Below, piece by piece: positions 5,787-11,697 of a DNA stretch of 11,697 nucleotides. This DNA is from Desulfobulbaceae bacterium UBA5173. GTDB lineage: Bacteria; Desulfobacterota; Desulfobulbia; Desulfobulbales; Desulfobulbaceae. The stretch is from NCBI GenBank assembly GCA_002413355.1, contig DHWV01000115.1:1-11697 (forward strand). Direction: 5' to 3'. Within the stretch, counting starts at the first letter, position 1. The number at the start of each line of letters is the position of its first letter. The notes under the pieces are model-generated. The model searched no databases. It had not been told where the DNA came from and saw only the letters and a list, made by a program, of their open reading frames with translations. The translations under genes were made by a program, and so were the position numbers.

Positions 5787-7139
5787 CTAACGCCGCAGCC
5801 CCTTGGGCAGCTTGCGCCGCTGACCGTCTTTGACTATTGCCGTTTTTCCGCTGATTTTTTTCATCATCTTCAGCATCATGGCGTAGCTCTTCAACACCCG
5901 GTTGACATCCGCCACCGTGGTGCCGGAACCTTTGGCAATGCGAATTCTCCGGCTGGCACTGATGATCTTGTAATTGGCCCGCTCGGTCTTGGTCATCGAA
6001 AGGATGATGGCCTCGGTTTTGAGCAGCTCCTTCTGGCTGGGCTGCGGTGCATCCTTGAGCTGGCGGAGCTTGCTGATGCCCGGCACCATGCTCATGAGCT
6101 GCTCCATGCTGCCCATCTTTTTGATATGCTGGAGCTGCTCCAAAAAATCTTCCAGCGTAAAGGTGTTTTTGCGAAGTTTGCTGGCGAGCTGATGAGCCTT
6201 TTTCTCGTCAACAACTTTTTCCGCCTTCTCAATCAACGAGAGCACGTCGCCCATGCCGAGAATGCGGGAGGCGGCCCGGTCAGGATGGAAAACTTCCAGC
6301 GCGTCTAACCCTTCACCCACACCGACAAACTTAATCGGCTTGCCGGTGATCTGCTTGACCGACAGGGCCGCGCCGCCGCGCGCGTCGCCTTCCATCTTGG
6401 TCAGGATCACGCCGCTGATCGCCAGATCGCTGCTGAACTTGGCCGCCACTGTCACCGCGTCTTGGCCCGTCATCGCGTCGGCGACAAACAGCACTTCAGA
6501 GAGCGGCACTGCGGCGGCAATTTCTTTCAGTTCGGCCATCAGCTCTTCATCGACATGCAAACGGCCTGCGGTGTCGAGAATCACGGTGTCGTGACCTTCC
6601 GCCTTGGCTTGCGCTTCGGCTTGGCGGGCAATGTCCGCAGGCTTTTGCGCCGTGGTCGAGGCGAAGACCGGCACACCGATCTGACCGCCCAGCACATGAA
6701 GCTGCTCAATTGCCGCCGGACGGTACACGTCGGCAGGCACGAGGAAGGGCTTGCGACCTTTCTCCTTCAGAAGACGGGCAAGTTTAGCTGACGTGGTCGT
6801 CTTGCCGGAACCTTGCAGGCCCGCCATCATGATCACCACCGGCTGTCGGCCATCCAAGCGCAGCGGCTCGGCATAGGAGCCAAGAGTCGCCATCAGCTCC
6901 TCATAGACCACCTTGATGACCTGCTGCCCTGGAGCAAGACTGGTCAGCACTTCCCTGCCCACCGCCTTGGCAGTGACCGAAGCAATGAAATCCTTCACCA
7001 CCTGAAGGTTGACATCTGCTTCCAGCAGGGCGGTGCGCACTTCGCGCATGGCCTCGGCAATATTTTCTTCTGTCAGCGTGCCATGACCGCGCAGCCTTTT
7101 GAAGACCCCTTCAAGGCGTTCTGTTAAATTCTCAAACAT
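5787..7139 (-). CDS. ffh: Signal recognition particle protein Ffh (SRP54)
   Basis: GTPase of the bacterial SRP. It binds signal sequences and 4.5S RNA, then docks with FtsY to deliver membrane proteins co-translationally. The 450-residue length matches E. coli (453). An N domain (1 to about 95; MFENLTERLEGVFKRLRGHGTL, ALLEADVN) precedes the G domain with the P-loop GLQGSGKTTTSAKL (107-120), DTAGR (about 187), and TKMEGDARGG. The M domain begins around LEDFLEQLQHIKKMGSMEQLMSM, and the C-terminal region carries SRRIRIAKGSGT, the RNA-binding helix-turn-helix. All GTPase motifs are intact. The ATG at 7139 gives the standard N-terminus, but no Shine-Dalgarno sequence lies before it. Instead the leader consists of about 9 bases, a CRISPR-like repeat and 12 more bases. 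It heads the translation operon. Confidence 0.98.
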   Translation of the reverse strand: MFENLTERLEGVFKRLRGHGTLTEENIAEAMREVRTALLEADVNLQVVKDFIASVTAKAVGREVLTSLAPGQQVIKVVYEELMATLGSYAEPLRLDGRQPVVIMMAGLQGSGKTTTSAKLARLLKEKGRKPFLVPADVYRPAAIEQLHVLGGQIGVPVFASTTAQKPADIARQAEAQAKAEGHDTVILDTAGRLHVDEELMAELKEIAAAVPLSEVLFVADAMTGQDAVTVAAKFSSDLAISGVILTKMEGDARGGAALSVKQITGKPIKFVGVGEGLDALEVFHPDRAASRILGMGDVLSLIEKAEKVVDEKKAHQLASKLRKNTFTLEDFLEQLQHIKKMGSMEQLMSMVPGISKLRQLKDAPQPSQKELLKTEAIILSMTKTERANYKIISASRRIRIAKGSGTTVADVNRVLKSYAMMLKMMKKISGKTAIVKDGQRRKLPKGLRR

Positions 7140-7151
7140 GATCAGTCAGAT

Positions 7152-7182
7152 GTTTCAATCCACGCCCCGCAAAGGGAGCGAC
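7152..7182 (-). repeat. Solitary type I-C-like CRISPR repeat in the ffh leader
   Basis: Read on the minus strand, this 31-base element begins GTCGCTCCCTTTGCGGGG and ends CGTGGATTGAAAC, the pattern of type I-C CRISPR repeats (usually 32 bases, hairpin in the first two thirds, 3' end ATTGAAAC). The hairpin is CGC plus CCC pairing with GGGGCG, with one bulged T, so it appears one base off the usual perfect stem. No second copy, spacer array or cas gene occurs in this window. The element ends 12 bases before the ffh ATG and starts about nine bases after the predicted transcription start, so it would be most of the ffh 5' leader. Whether it is functional is unknown. Confidence 0.75.
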
Positions 7183-7197
7183 GGGAATAGACAGGAA

Positions 7198-7226
7198 TAT
7201 TTACCCCATGCGCAAGGCCCTGTCAA
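7198..7226 (-). promoter_or_regulatory. ffh: Sigma70-type promoter for ffh and the translation operon
   Basis: On the minus strand a perfect -35 hexamer TTGACA (7226-7221) is followed by a 17-base spacer and TAAATA (7203-7198) as a -10 element. Transcription would start near 7191. It lies between the fabD terminator candidate and the CRISPR-like repeat, just where the promoter of the ffh operon is expected. Confidence 0.7.
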
Positions 7227-7234
7227 GCAGGAAG

Positions 7235-7256
7235 AAAAAAAGGCCGGAACTGCGGC
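7235..7256 (-). terminator. Rho-independent terminator candidate after fabD
   Basis: On the minus strand GCCG (7256-7253) pairs with CGGC (7246-7243) around a six-base loop, and seven Ts follow after a C (7241-7235). The stem is short but the T-run is strong and the position, about 20 bases after the fabD stop, is right. Confidence 0.5.
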
Positions 7257-7276
7257 GTGATTCCGATTCAATCACT

Positions 7277-8227
7277 TCAGCCTGCAATGAGCCTGACCGC
7301 TTTTTCTATGGATTCCGGCGAATCCGCCTGCACGCAGACTGCGGTGCTGCCCGGCGGCAGAATTTTTTTCATCATGCCCGTGAGGACAGCGCCAGGGCCA
7401 AGCTCGACAAAAATTTCCACTTCATCCGCAATCATCTCACAGATGGAATCATGCCAGCGCACCCGCGAGGCAATTTGGCGTGCCATGACCGCACGGATGG
7501 CGGCTGGATCATGCTCCGGGGCAGCGGTGACGTTGAAAAGCAGCGACACCTTGGGCGGGTTGAAGCAGACTTTCTCCATGCAGGCGGCAAAATCCGGCAC
7601 CGCGCCAGCCACCAGCGGGCTGTGGTTTGCCCCTGCCACCTTCAGCGGCACAATTTTTTTTGCTCCGGCAGCCTTGCAGGCTTCACTGAAGCCCTCTAAG
7701 CCCTCCGCATCGCCGGAGATGATAATCTGCTGCGGTGAATTGTGGTTGGCTGCCACCACCGTGCCCGGCCCGCTGTATTGCGCCAGCAGGCTTTCGATTT
7801 CCTCAATACTCAGGCCAAGCACAGCCCGCATTCCGCCGGGATGAGCCGCGCTTTCCCGCTCCATCAGCTCACCGCGCTTGGTCACAAGGGCAATCGTATC
7901 CTCGGCGGAGAGCACTCCGGCAGCGTGAAGGGCTGAATATTCGCCCAGTGAATGCCCGCTAACCCAAGCCGGGCTGAAAGCAGGCAAGGCCTTGCGTAGC
8001 TGCTGCCAGCAGATCAGATTGACAGCGGTGAGAGCAGGCTGAAGGTGGAGCACTCTGGTCAAATCCTCTATCGGGCCGTCAAAGCAGAGCCTGCGCAAAG
8101 GAAAGCCGGAGATTCGCTCGGCCATGTCCATCAGGGCAGCGGCCTCGGAATCAGTTTCAAGCAATGCTTTGCCCATGCCGAGATATTGCGAGCCTTGACC
8201 GGGAAATAAGATAGCGGTTTTTTTCAT
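7277..8227 (-). CDS. fabD: Malonyl-CoA:ACP transacylase FabD
   Basis: Transfers malonyl from CoA to acyl carrier protein, supplying the extender unit for type II fatty acid synthesis in the cytoplasm. The 316-residue product has FPGQGSQ at 8-14, the nucleophile elbow GHSLGEYSA (catalytic S93), a conserved arginine in TKRGEL (R118), and the catalytic histidine in ANHSPLV (H202). This is the standard set, at normal length. The ATG at 8227 gives the usual MKKTAILFPGQGSQ start, though no strong Shine-Dalgarno sequence is visible. It stands alone here rather than in a fab cluster: downstream is a terminator candidate and then ffh, upstream a divergent SDR gene. Co-regulation with the SDR through the shared 147-base gap is possible but not shown. 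Confidence 0.96.
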   Translation of the reverse strand: MKKTAILFPGQGSQYLGMGKALLETDSEAAALMDMAERISGFPLRRLCFDGPIEDLTRVLHLQPALTAVNLICWQQLRKALPAFSPAWVSGHSLGEYSALHAAGVLSAEDTIALVTKRGELMERESAAHPGGMRAVLGLSIEEIESLLAQYSGPGTVVAANHNSPQQIIISGDAEGLEGFSEACKAAGAKKIVPLKVAGANHSPLVAGAVPDFAACMEKVCFNPPKVSLLFNVTAAPEHDPAAIRAVMARQIASRVRWHDSICEMIADEVEIFVELGPGAVLTGMMKKILPPGSTAVCVQADSPESIEKAVRLIAG

Positions 8228-8374
8228 GGTGAAGTAGAGCGGTTCATGCTGAACAGTTGCTGATGCCCGTCAGCCAAGTTGTATGATATCATGCGTTGCA
8301 TTGCCTGTTCAGGGCGCAGCAACCATGCTGCGTCAAGAAAATACCACTGTTTTTCCTTCAGTTCCAGAAGACAG
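8228..8374. promoter_or_regulatory. Divergent promoter region between fabD and the SDR gene
   Basis: This gap must hold both promoters. It contains a perfect ten-base palindrome ATGATATCAT (8283-8292), which includes -10-like sequences on both strands (TATGAT at 8282-8287 on +, TATCAT at 8288-8283 on -). The matching -35 boxes are poor (TTGCTG on +, 19-base spacer; TGAACA on -, 17-base spacer). A second inverted repeat, CGCAGC-AACCAT-GCTGCG, lies at 8315-8332. Either could be an operator; no regulator is identifiable. Confidence 0.3.
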
Positions 8375-9193
8375 ATGAATATCTCCGAAAAAAACGCGCT
8401 GGTGCTGGGAGCCAGCCGGGGCATTGGACGGGCTGTGGCCCGCAGATTAGCCGCTGAAGGCGCACAGCTCATTGTGCCGTGGATGAACGACTGGCCGGAG
8501 TCAGCGGATGATCTGCGGCAGGAATTTGCCGCTCATTTTCTTCTTGAAGCCGACTTGCGCGACGCAGACAGCGTGGCGACGATGGCCCGGCAGGTTGCGG
8601 AGAAATTTCTCTGCCTCCACATTTTGATCAACAACATTGAGCGGGGCGGAATGCCGGTGGTGCATGGCAGCTATCTTCGCCCGGCGAACCGCGATCAGTG
8701 GCGGCTGGAGATGGACACAACGCTGCACGCCAAGTGGCTGGTCTTTGAACAGTGCCTGCCCCTGCTACGCCAAGCGGAGGCGGCGGCCGTGGTGAATATT
8801 TCCTCAATCGCCGCCCTCACCGGACGGTCAGGCCCGGCCGGACTACTCTTCAGCGACGGCTATGCGGCGGCCAATCGCGGCATCAGTACCTTCACTGAGA
8901 TGTGGGCTAAGCTGGGCGCGCCGAAAATCCGAGTCAACGAGCTGATGCTCGGCCTCTTTGCCCAGCGGCATGGGCCGGGCACACGCGGCTGGAACCTGCT
9001 GACTGCGACGGAGCAGGAACAGGTGCTCGGCCACACCCTGCTGCACCGCATCGGCAGCCCGGAAGAGGCGGCGGAGGCAGTGCTTTTCCTTCTCAAGGCT
9101 GATTTTATGACCGGTGCGACCTTGCGGCTCGACGGTGGTTTTGTTCTCGGCGGAGAGGCCGTACCAACAATGCCAGAAGGCGAGCCGCTGTAA
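8375..9193 (+). CDS. SDR-family protein with a degenerate active site
   Basis: A 272-residue Rossmann-fold short-chain dehydrogenase/reductase homologue. The nucleotide-binding motif is GASRGIG at 12-18, the acidic DL at 60-61 and LINN at 84-87 follow, and the family's C-terminal MTGATLRLDGG segment is present. Of the catalytic tetrad, Ser (S144 in NISS) and Tyr (Y163) remain. The lysine of YxxxK is asparagine (YAAAN, N167), and the helix-4 asparagine appears to be threonine (T116). About six extra residues separate Ser and Tyr. It may bind NAD(P) without normal reductase chemistry, or use a different residue. The start at 8375 gives the family-like N-terminus and has AGAAG four bases upstream; the longer frame to 8279 is spurious. 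It diverges from fabD and could relate to lipid metabolism, but that rests only on position. Confidence 0.85.
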   Translation: MNISEKNALVLGASRGIGRAVARRLAAEGAQLIVPWMNDWPESADDLRQEFAAHFLLEADLRDADSVATMARQVAEKFLCLHILINNIERGGMPVVHGSYLRPANRDQWRLEMDTTLHAKWLVFEQCLPLLRQAEAAAVVNISSIAALTGRSGPAGLLFSDGYAAANRGISTFTEMWAKLGAPKIRVNELMLGLFAQRHGPGTRGWNLLTATEQEQVLGHTLLHRIGSPEEAAEAVLFLLKADFMTGATLRLDGGFVLGGEAVPTMPEGEPL

Positions 9194-9197
9194 GGTG

Positions 9198-11697
9198 TTA
9201 TGCCGCCTGCCCCTTCCGCTTCTCCCCAAACCACTCCGACACCAGCACAAAGAAGAGCGGAATAAACACCAGGTCAATAAAGGTGGCGGACAACATGCCG
9301 CCGCAGACCGCCGTGCCGAGAGCGTTCATTGCCCCTGCGCCCGCACCGTTGGCAATCGCCAACGGCAGCACGCCAAAGAAGAAGGCCAGCGAGGTCATCA
9401 TGACCGGGCGGAAGCGGGTTTTGACCGCATCGAGCGTGGCTTCGAGCAGCGGCTGCCCCTTCTCCAGCCGTTCCTGGATGAACTGGATGATCAGGATGGC
9501 GTTTTTGGTCGAAAGACCCATCGTGGTCAGGAAGCCGATCTGGAAATACACGTCGTTGGGCATTCCGCGCAGCGAGGCGGCGACAATCGCGCCGAACACG
9601 CCAAGCGGCAGCATCAGCAGGTTGGCGAAGGGAATCGTCCAGCTTTCGTACAGGGCGGCGACGCAGAGGAAGATGACAAAGATCGAGAAGGCGTAGAGCA
9701 CCGGCCCCTGCTTGGTCGCCATCCGCTCTTGATACGACAGTCCGCTCCAGTCAAAGCTGATGCCTTGCGGCAGCTTGGAAACTAACTGCTCCATGATCGC
9801 CATCGCCTCGCCGGTGCTGTGGCCGGGCGCGGGCTGGCCTTGAATGTTCATGGCGGGGAAGGCGTTGAAGCGCTCTAGCTTGGGCGAGCCTAAGCTCCAG
9901 TGGGCAGAGGCGAAGGAGGCAAAGGGCACCATCTTGCCCGCCATGTTGCGCACATAGAGCCGCTCTAAATCCTGCGGTAGGCTGCGGTAGGGCGCATCAG
10001 CCTGCACATAGACCTTTTTCACCCGGCCCGCCTGGATGAAGTCATTGACGTAGGCACTACCGAAGGCGGTGGCTAAGGTGCTGTGGATGGTGTTGAGCGG
10101 CACACCGAGCGCGCCCGCCTTGTCCCAGTCCACATCCACCCGGTATTCGGGCGTGTCATCCATGCCGTTGGGCCGCACGGCCATCAAGCGGCTGTCCTGC
10201 ATAGCCATACCGAGAAGCTGGTTGCGGGCTGCTGTCAGGGCTTCGTGGCCCAGACCTTCGCGGTCTTGGAGCTGAAAATCAAAGCCGGTGGCCATGCCCA
10301 GCTCCATCACCGGCGGCGGCGGAAAGCCGATGACCTGACCTTCCTTGATCTTGGAGAACACCCCCATGGCCCGGCCTGCCACAGCCTTGACCTTCAGATC
10401 AGGCCGCTGGCGCAGCTTCCAGTCCTTCAGCTTGACAAAGCTCATCGCCAAGTTTTGGCCCTGCCCGCCGAAGTTGCGACCGGTCGCGGTCATGACGTTT
10501 TCCACTGCCTCTTTCTCGTTTTCCAGAAAATACGTGCGCACCTTGCTGATGACCGCTTCGCTCTGCTCCAGAGTCGAGCCAGCGGGCAGCCGGACCTGCA
10601 CCAAGAGGATGCCCTGGTCTTCGTCCGGGATGTATGAGGTGGGCATCTGCTGCAAGAGAATGAACACCGCCGCCACGATCACGACATAGCCCACAAGGAA
10701 GATGACCTTCACCCGCAGCGAGAAGGCGACAAAGCGCACGTAGATGCCCCGGATCAGACCGAAGGTGTACTCAAAGACAATGAAGAAGGGGCGCATGAAG
10801 AAAATCGCGCTCTCCGAGGGCGAATGCCCAGCCTTGACCGGCTTGAGAAAGGAGGCGCAGAGCACCGGGGTAAGGATCAAGGCCACCACCACCGAGAGCA
10901 GCATGGCCGAGATCAGGGTGATGGAGAACTGGCGGTAGAGCACGCCGGTCGAGCCAGGGAAAAAGGCCATCGGCCCGAACACGGCGGAGAGCACCAGGCC
11001 AATGCCGATCAGGGCACTGGTGATCTCGTCCATGGATTTGGCTGTGGCCTCTTTCGGCGGCAGGCCTTCCTCGCTCATGATGCGCTCAACGTTTTCGACC
11101 ACGACAATTGCGTCGTCAACCAACAGGCCGATGGCAAGCACCATCGCGAACATGGTCAGCATGTTGACCGAATACCCGGCAAAGCCGAGCACGGCAAAGG
11201 TTCCGAGCAGCACTACAGGCACCGCGATGGTCGGGATGAGCGTGGCGCGGATGTTGCCCATGAAGACGTACATGATGATGAAGACCAGAAAGACCGCCTC
11301 AAAGAGGGTCTTCACCACTTCGTCAATCGACACCTTGGTGAATGGCGTGGTGTCATAGGGATACATCACCTTCATGCCGGGCGGAAAGAATTTGCTCATC
11401 TCTTCGAGCTTCTTCTTGACCGCATCAGCGGTCGCCAGAGCGTTGGCTCCGGCAGCCTGACGCACTGCCATTGCCGCCGCAGGCTTGCCGCTGCTCTTGA
11501 CAATGGAGTCGCTGCGCTCGCTGGCCAATTCAGTGCGGCCAATGTCCTTAATCCGCACCGTGGAGCCGTCAGGATTGATGCGGATGGGGACGTTGGCGAA
11601 TTCTTCCGGGGTTTGGAGGAGATGCTGGACGACAATCGGCGCGTTCAGCCGCTGGCCCGGCATGGCAGGCGCGCCGCCGAGCTGGCCGGCGGAGACC
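9198..11697 (-). CDS. RND efflux pump, AcrB/MexB (HAE1) type, partial
   Basis: Inner-membrane proton-driven drug or metabolite exporter, normally working with a periplasmic adaptor and an outer-membrane channel. About 832 residues lie in the window; the frame stays open to its edge, where VSAGQLGG aligns near residue 225 of AcrB, so the 5' quarter is missing. The internal ATG at 11663 is not the start. Visible features include YPYDTTPF, IPTIAVPVVLLGTF, the proton-relay acidic pair in LLVDDAIVVVENVER, IPDEDQG, ATGFDF, GLGHEALTAARNQL, the essential lysine in GLSTKNAIL, and TLDAVKTRFRPVMMTSLAF. These are the conserved residues of an active pump. It ends in a short basic tail (GEKRKGQAA). The stop lies four bases from the convergent SDR stop. 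Adaptor and channel genes, if present, would be beyond the right edge. Confidence 0.95.
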   Translation of the reverse strand, partial: VSAGQLGGAPAMPGQRLNAPIVVQHLLQTPEEFANVPIRINPDGSTVRIKDIGRTELASERSDSIVKSSGKPAAAMAVRQAAGANALATADAVKKKLEEMSKFFPPGMKVMYPYDTTPFTKVSIDEVVKTLFEAVFLVFIIMYVFMGNIRATLIPTIAVPVVLLGTFAVLGFAGYSVNMLTMFAMVLAIGLLVDDAIVVVENVERIMSEEGLPPKEATAKSMDEITSALIGIGLVLSAVFGPMAFFPGSTGVLYRQFSITLISAMLLSVVVALILTPVLCASFLKPVKAGHSPSESAIFFMRPFFIVFEYTFGLIRGIYVRFVAFSLRVKVIFLVGYVVIVAAVFILLQQMPTSYIPDEDQGILLVQVRLPAGSTLEQSEAVISKVRTYFLENEKEAVENVMTATGRNFGGQGQNLAMSFVKLKDWKLRQRPDLKVKAVAGRAMGVFSKIKEGQVIGFPPPPVMELGMATGFDFQLQDREGLGHEALTAARNQLLGMAMQDSRLMAVRPNGMDDTPEYRVDVDWDKAGALGVPLNTIHSTLATAFGSAYVNDFIQAGRVKKVYVQADAPYRSLPQDLERLYVRNMAGKMVPFASFASAHWSLGSPKLERFNAFPAMNIQGQPAPGHSTGEAMAIMEQLVSKLPQGISFDWSGLSYQERMATKQGPVLYAFSIFVIFLCVAALYESWTIPFANLLMLPLGVFGAIVAASLRGMPNDVYFQIGFLTTMGLSTKNAILIIQFIQERLEKGQPLLEATLDAVKTRFRPVMMTSLAFFFGVLPLAIANGAGAGAMNALGTAVCGGMLSATFIDLVFIPLFFVLVSEWFGEKRKGQAA

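Noticed and set aside
7140..7276. A CRISPR array near ffh
   Set aside because: Only one repeat unit is present. I looked for the GATTGAAAC/GTTTCAATC core elsewhere on both strands and found no second copy, so there is no array, only a solitary repeat.
8224..8472. 82-residue minus-strand frame upstream of fabD
   Set aside because: It overlaps the SDR start antisense and shows no recognisable features.
9114..9785. Long plus-strand open frames antisense to the RND pump gene (also 9283-9696, 10083-10637, 11002-11358)
   Set aside because: High-G+C coding sequence commonly leaves open antisense frames. These have low-complexity composition and no family match, while the RND frame is unmistakable.
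11661..11663. ATG as the start of the RND pump gene
   Set aside because: In-frame AcrB-like sequence (VSAGQLGG) continues upstream to the window edge, so the gene is cut by the window.

Overview
The window looks like a chromosomal segment of a Desulfobacterota (deltaproteobacterial) bacterium, possibly of the Desulfobulbales. This rests on the gene order ffh-rpsP-khpA-rimM-trmD-SPOUT methyltransferase-rplS-rnhB, on protein resemblance judged by eye, and on the fairly high G+C. The taxon is inferred; no marker here is diagnostic by itself.

Layout. (1) Positions 1-799, + strand: a lower-G+C patch with an unrecognised lipoprotein gene that appears split by a one-base frameshift near 389. (2) 914-2194, - strand: an MFS exporter-like permease, convergent with the lipoprotein. 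(3) 2245-7139, - strand: a compact translation and protein-targeting cluster, transcribed ffh, rpsP, khpA, rimM, trmD, an orphan SPOUT RNA methyltransferase, rplS, rnhB. Several of its genes overlap or abut. Together they supply SRP targeting (Ffh), two ribosomal proteins (S16, L19), 30S maturation (RimM), an RNA-binding KH protein, tRNA m1G37 methylation (TrmD) and removal of RNA from DNA-RNA hybrids (RNase HII). (4) 7140-7276: a dense regulatory gap holding a probable fabD terminator, a strong sigma70-type promoter, and one isolated type I-C-like CRISPR repeat directly before the ffh start codon. (5) 7277-8227, - strand: fabD, divergent from (6) an SDR-family protein at 8375-9193, + strand, whose catalytic lysine is missing. 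(7) 9198 to the window edge, - strand: the C-terminal three quarters or so of an AcrB/MexB-type RND efflux pump, running off the window.

Most of the window is well-conserved housekeeping sequence. The item most worth following up is the solitary CRISPR-type repeat that would form most of the 5' leader of the ffh mRNA. Secondary items are the aspartate-to-glutamate change at the fourth catalytic position of RNase HII, the degenerate SDR active site, the uncharacterised SPOUT enzyme in the trmD operon, and the frameshifted lipoprotein. I found no complete new multi-gene system: no cas genes, toxin-antitoxin pair, transposase, phage gene or RNA gene is visible.
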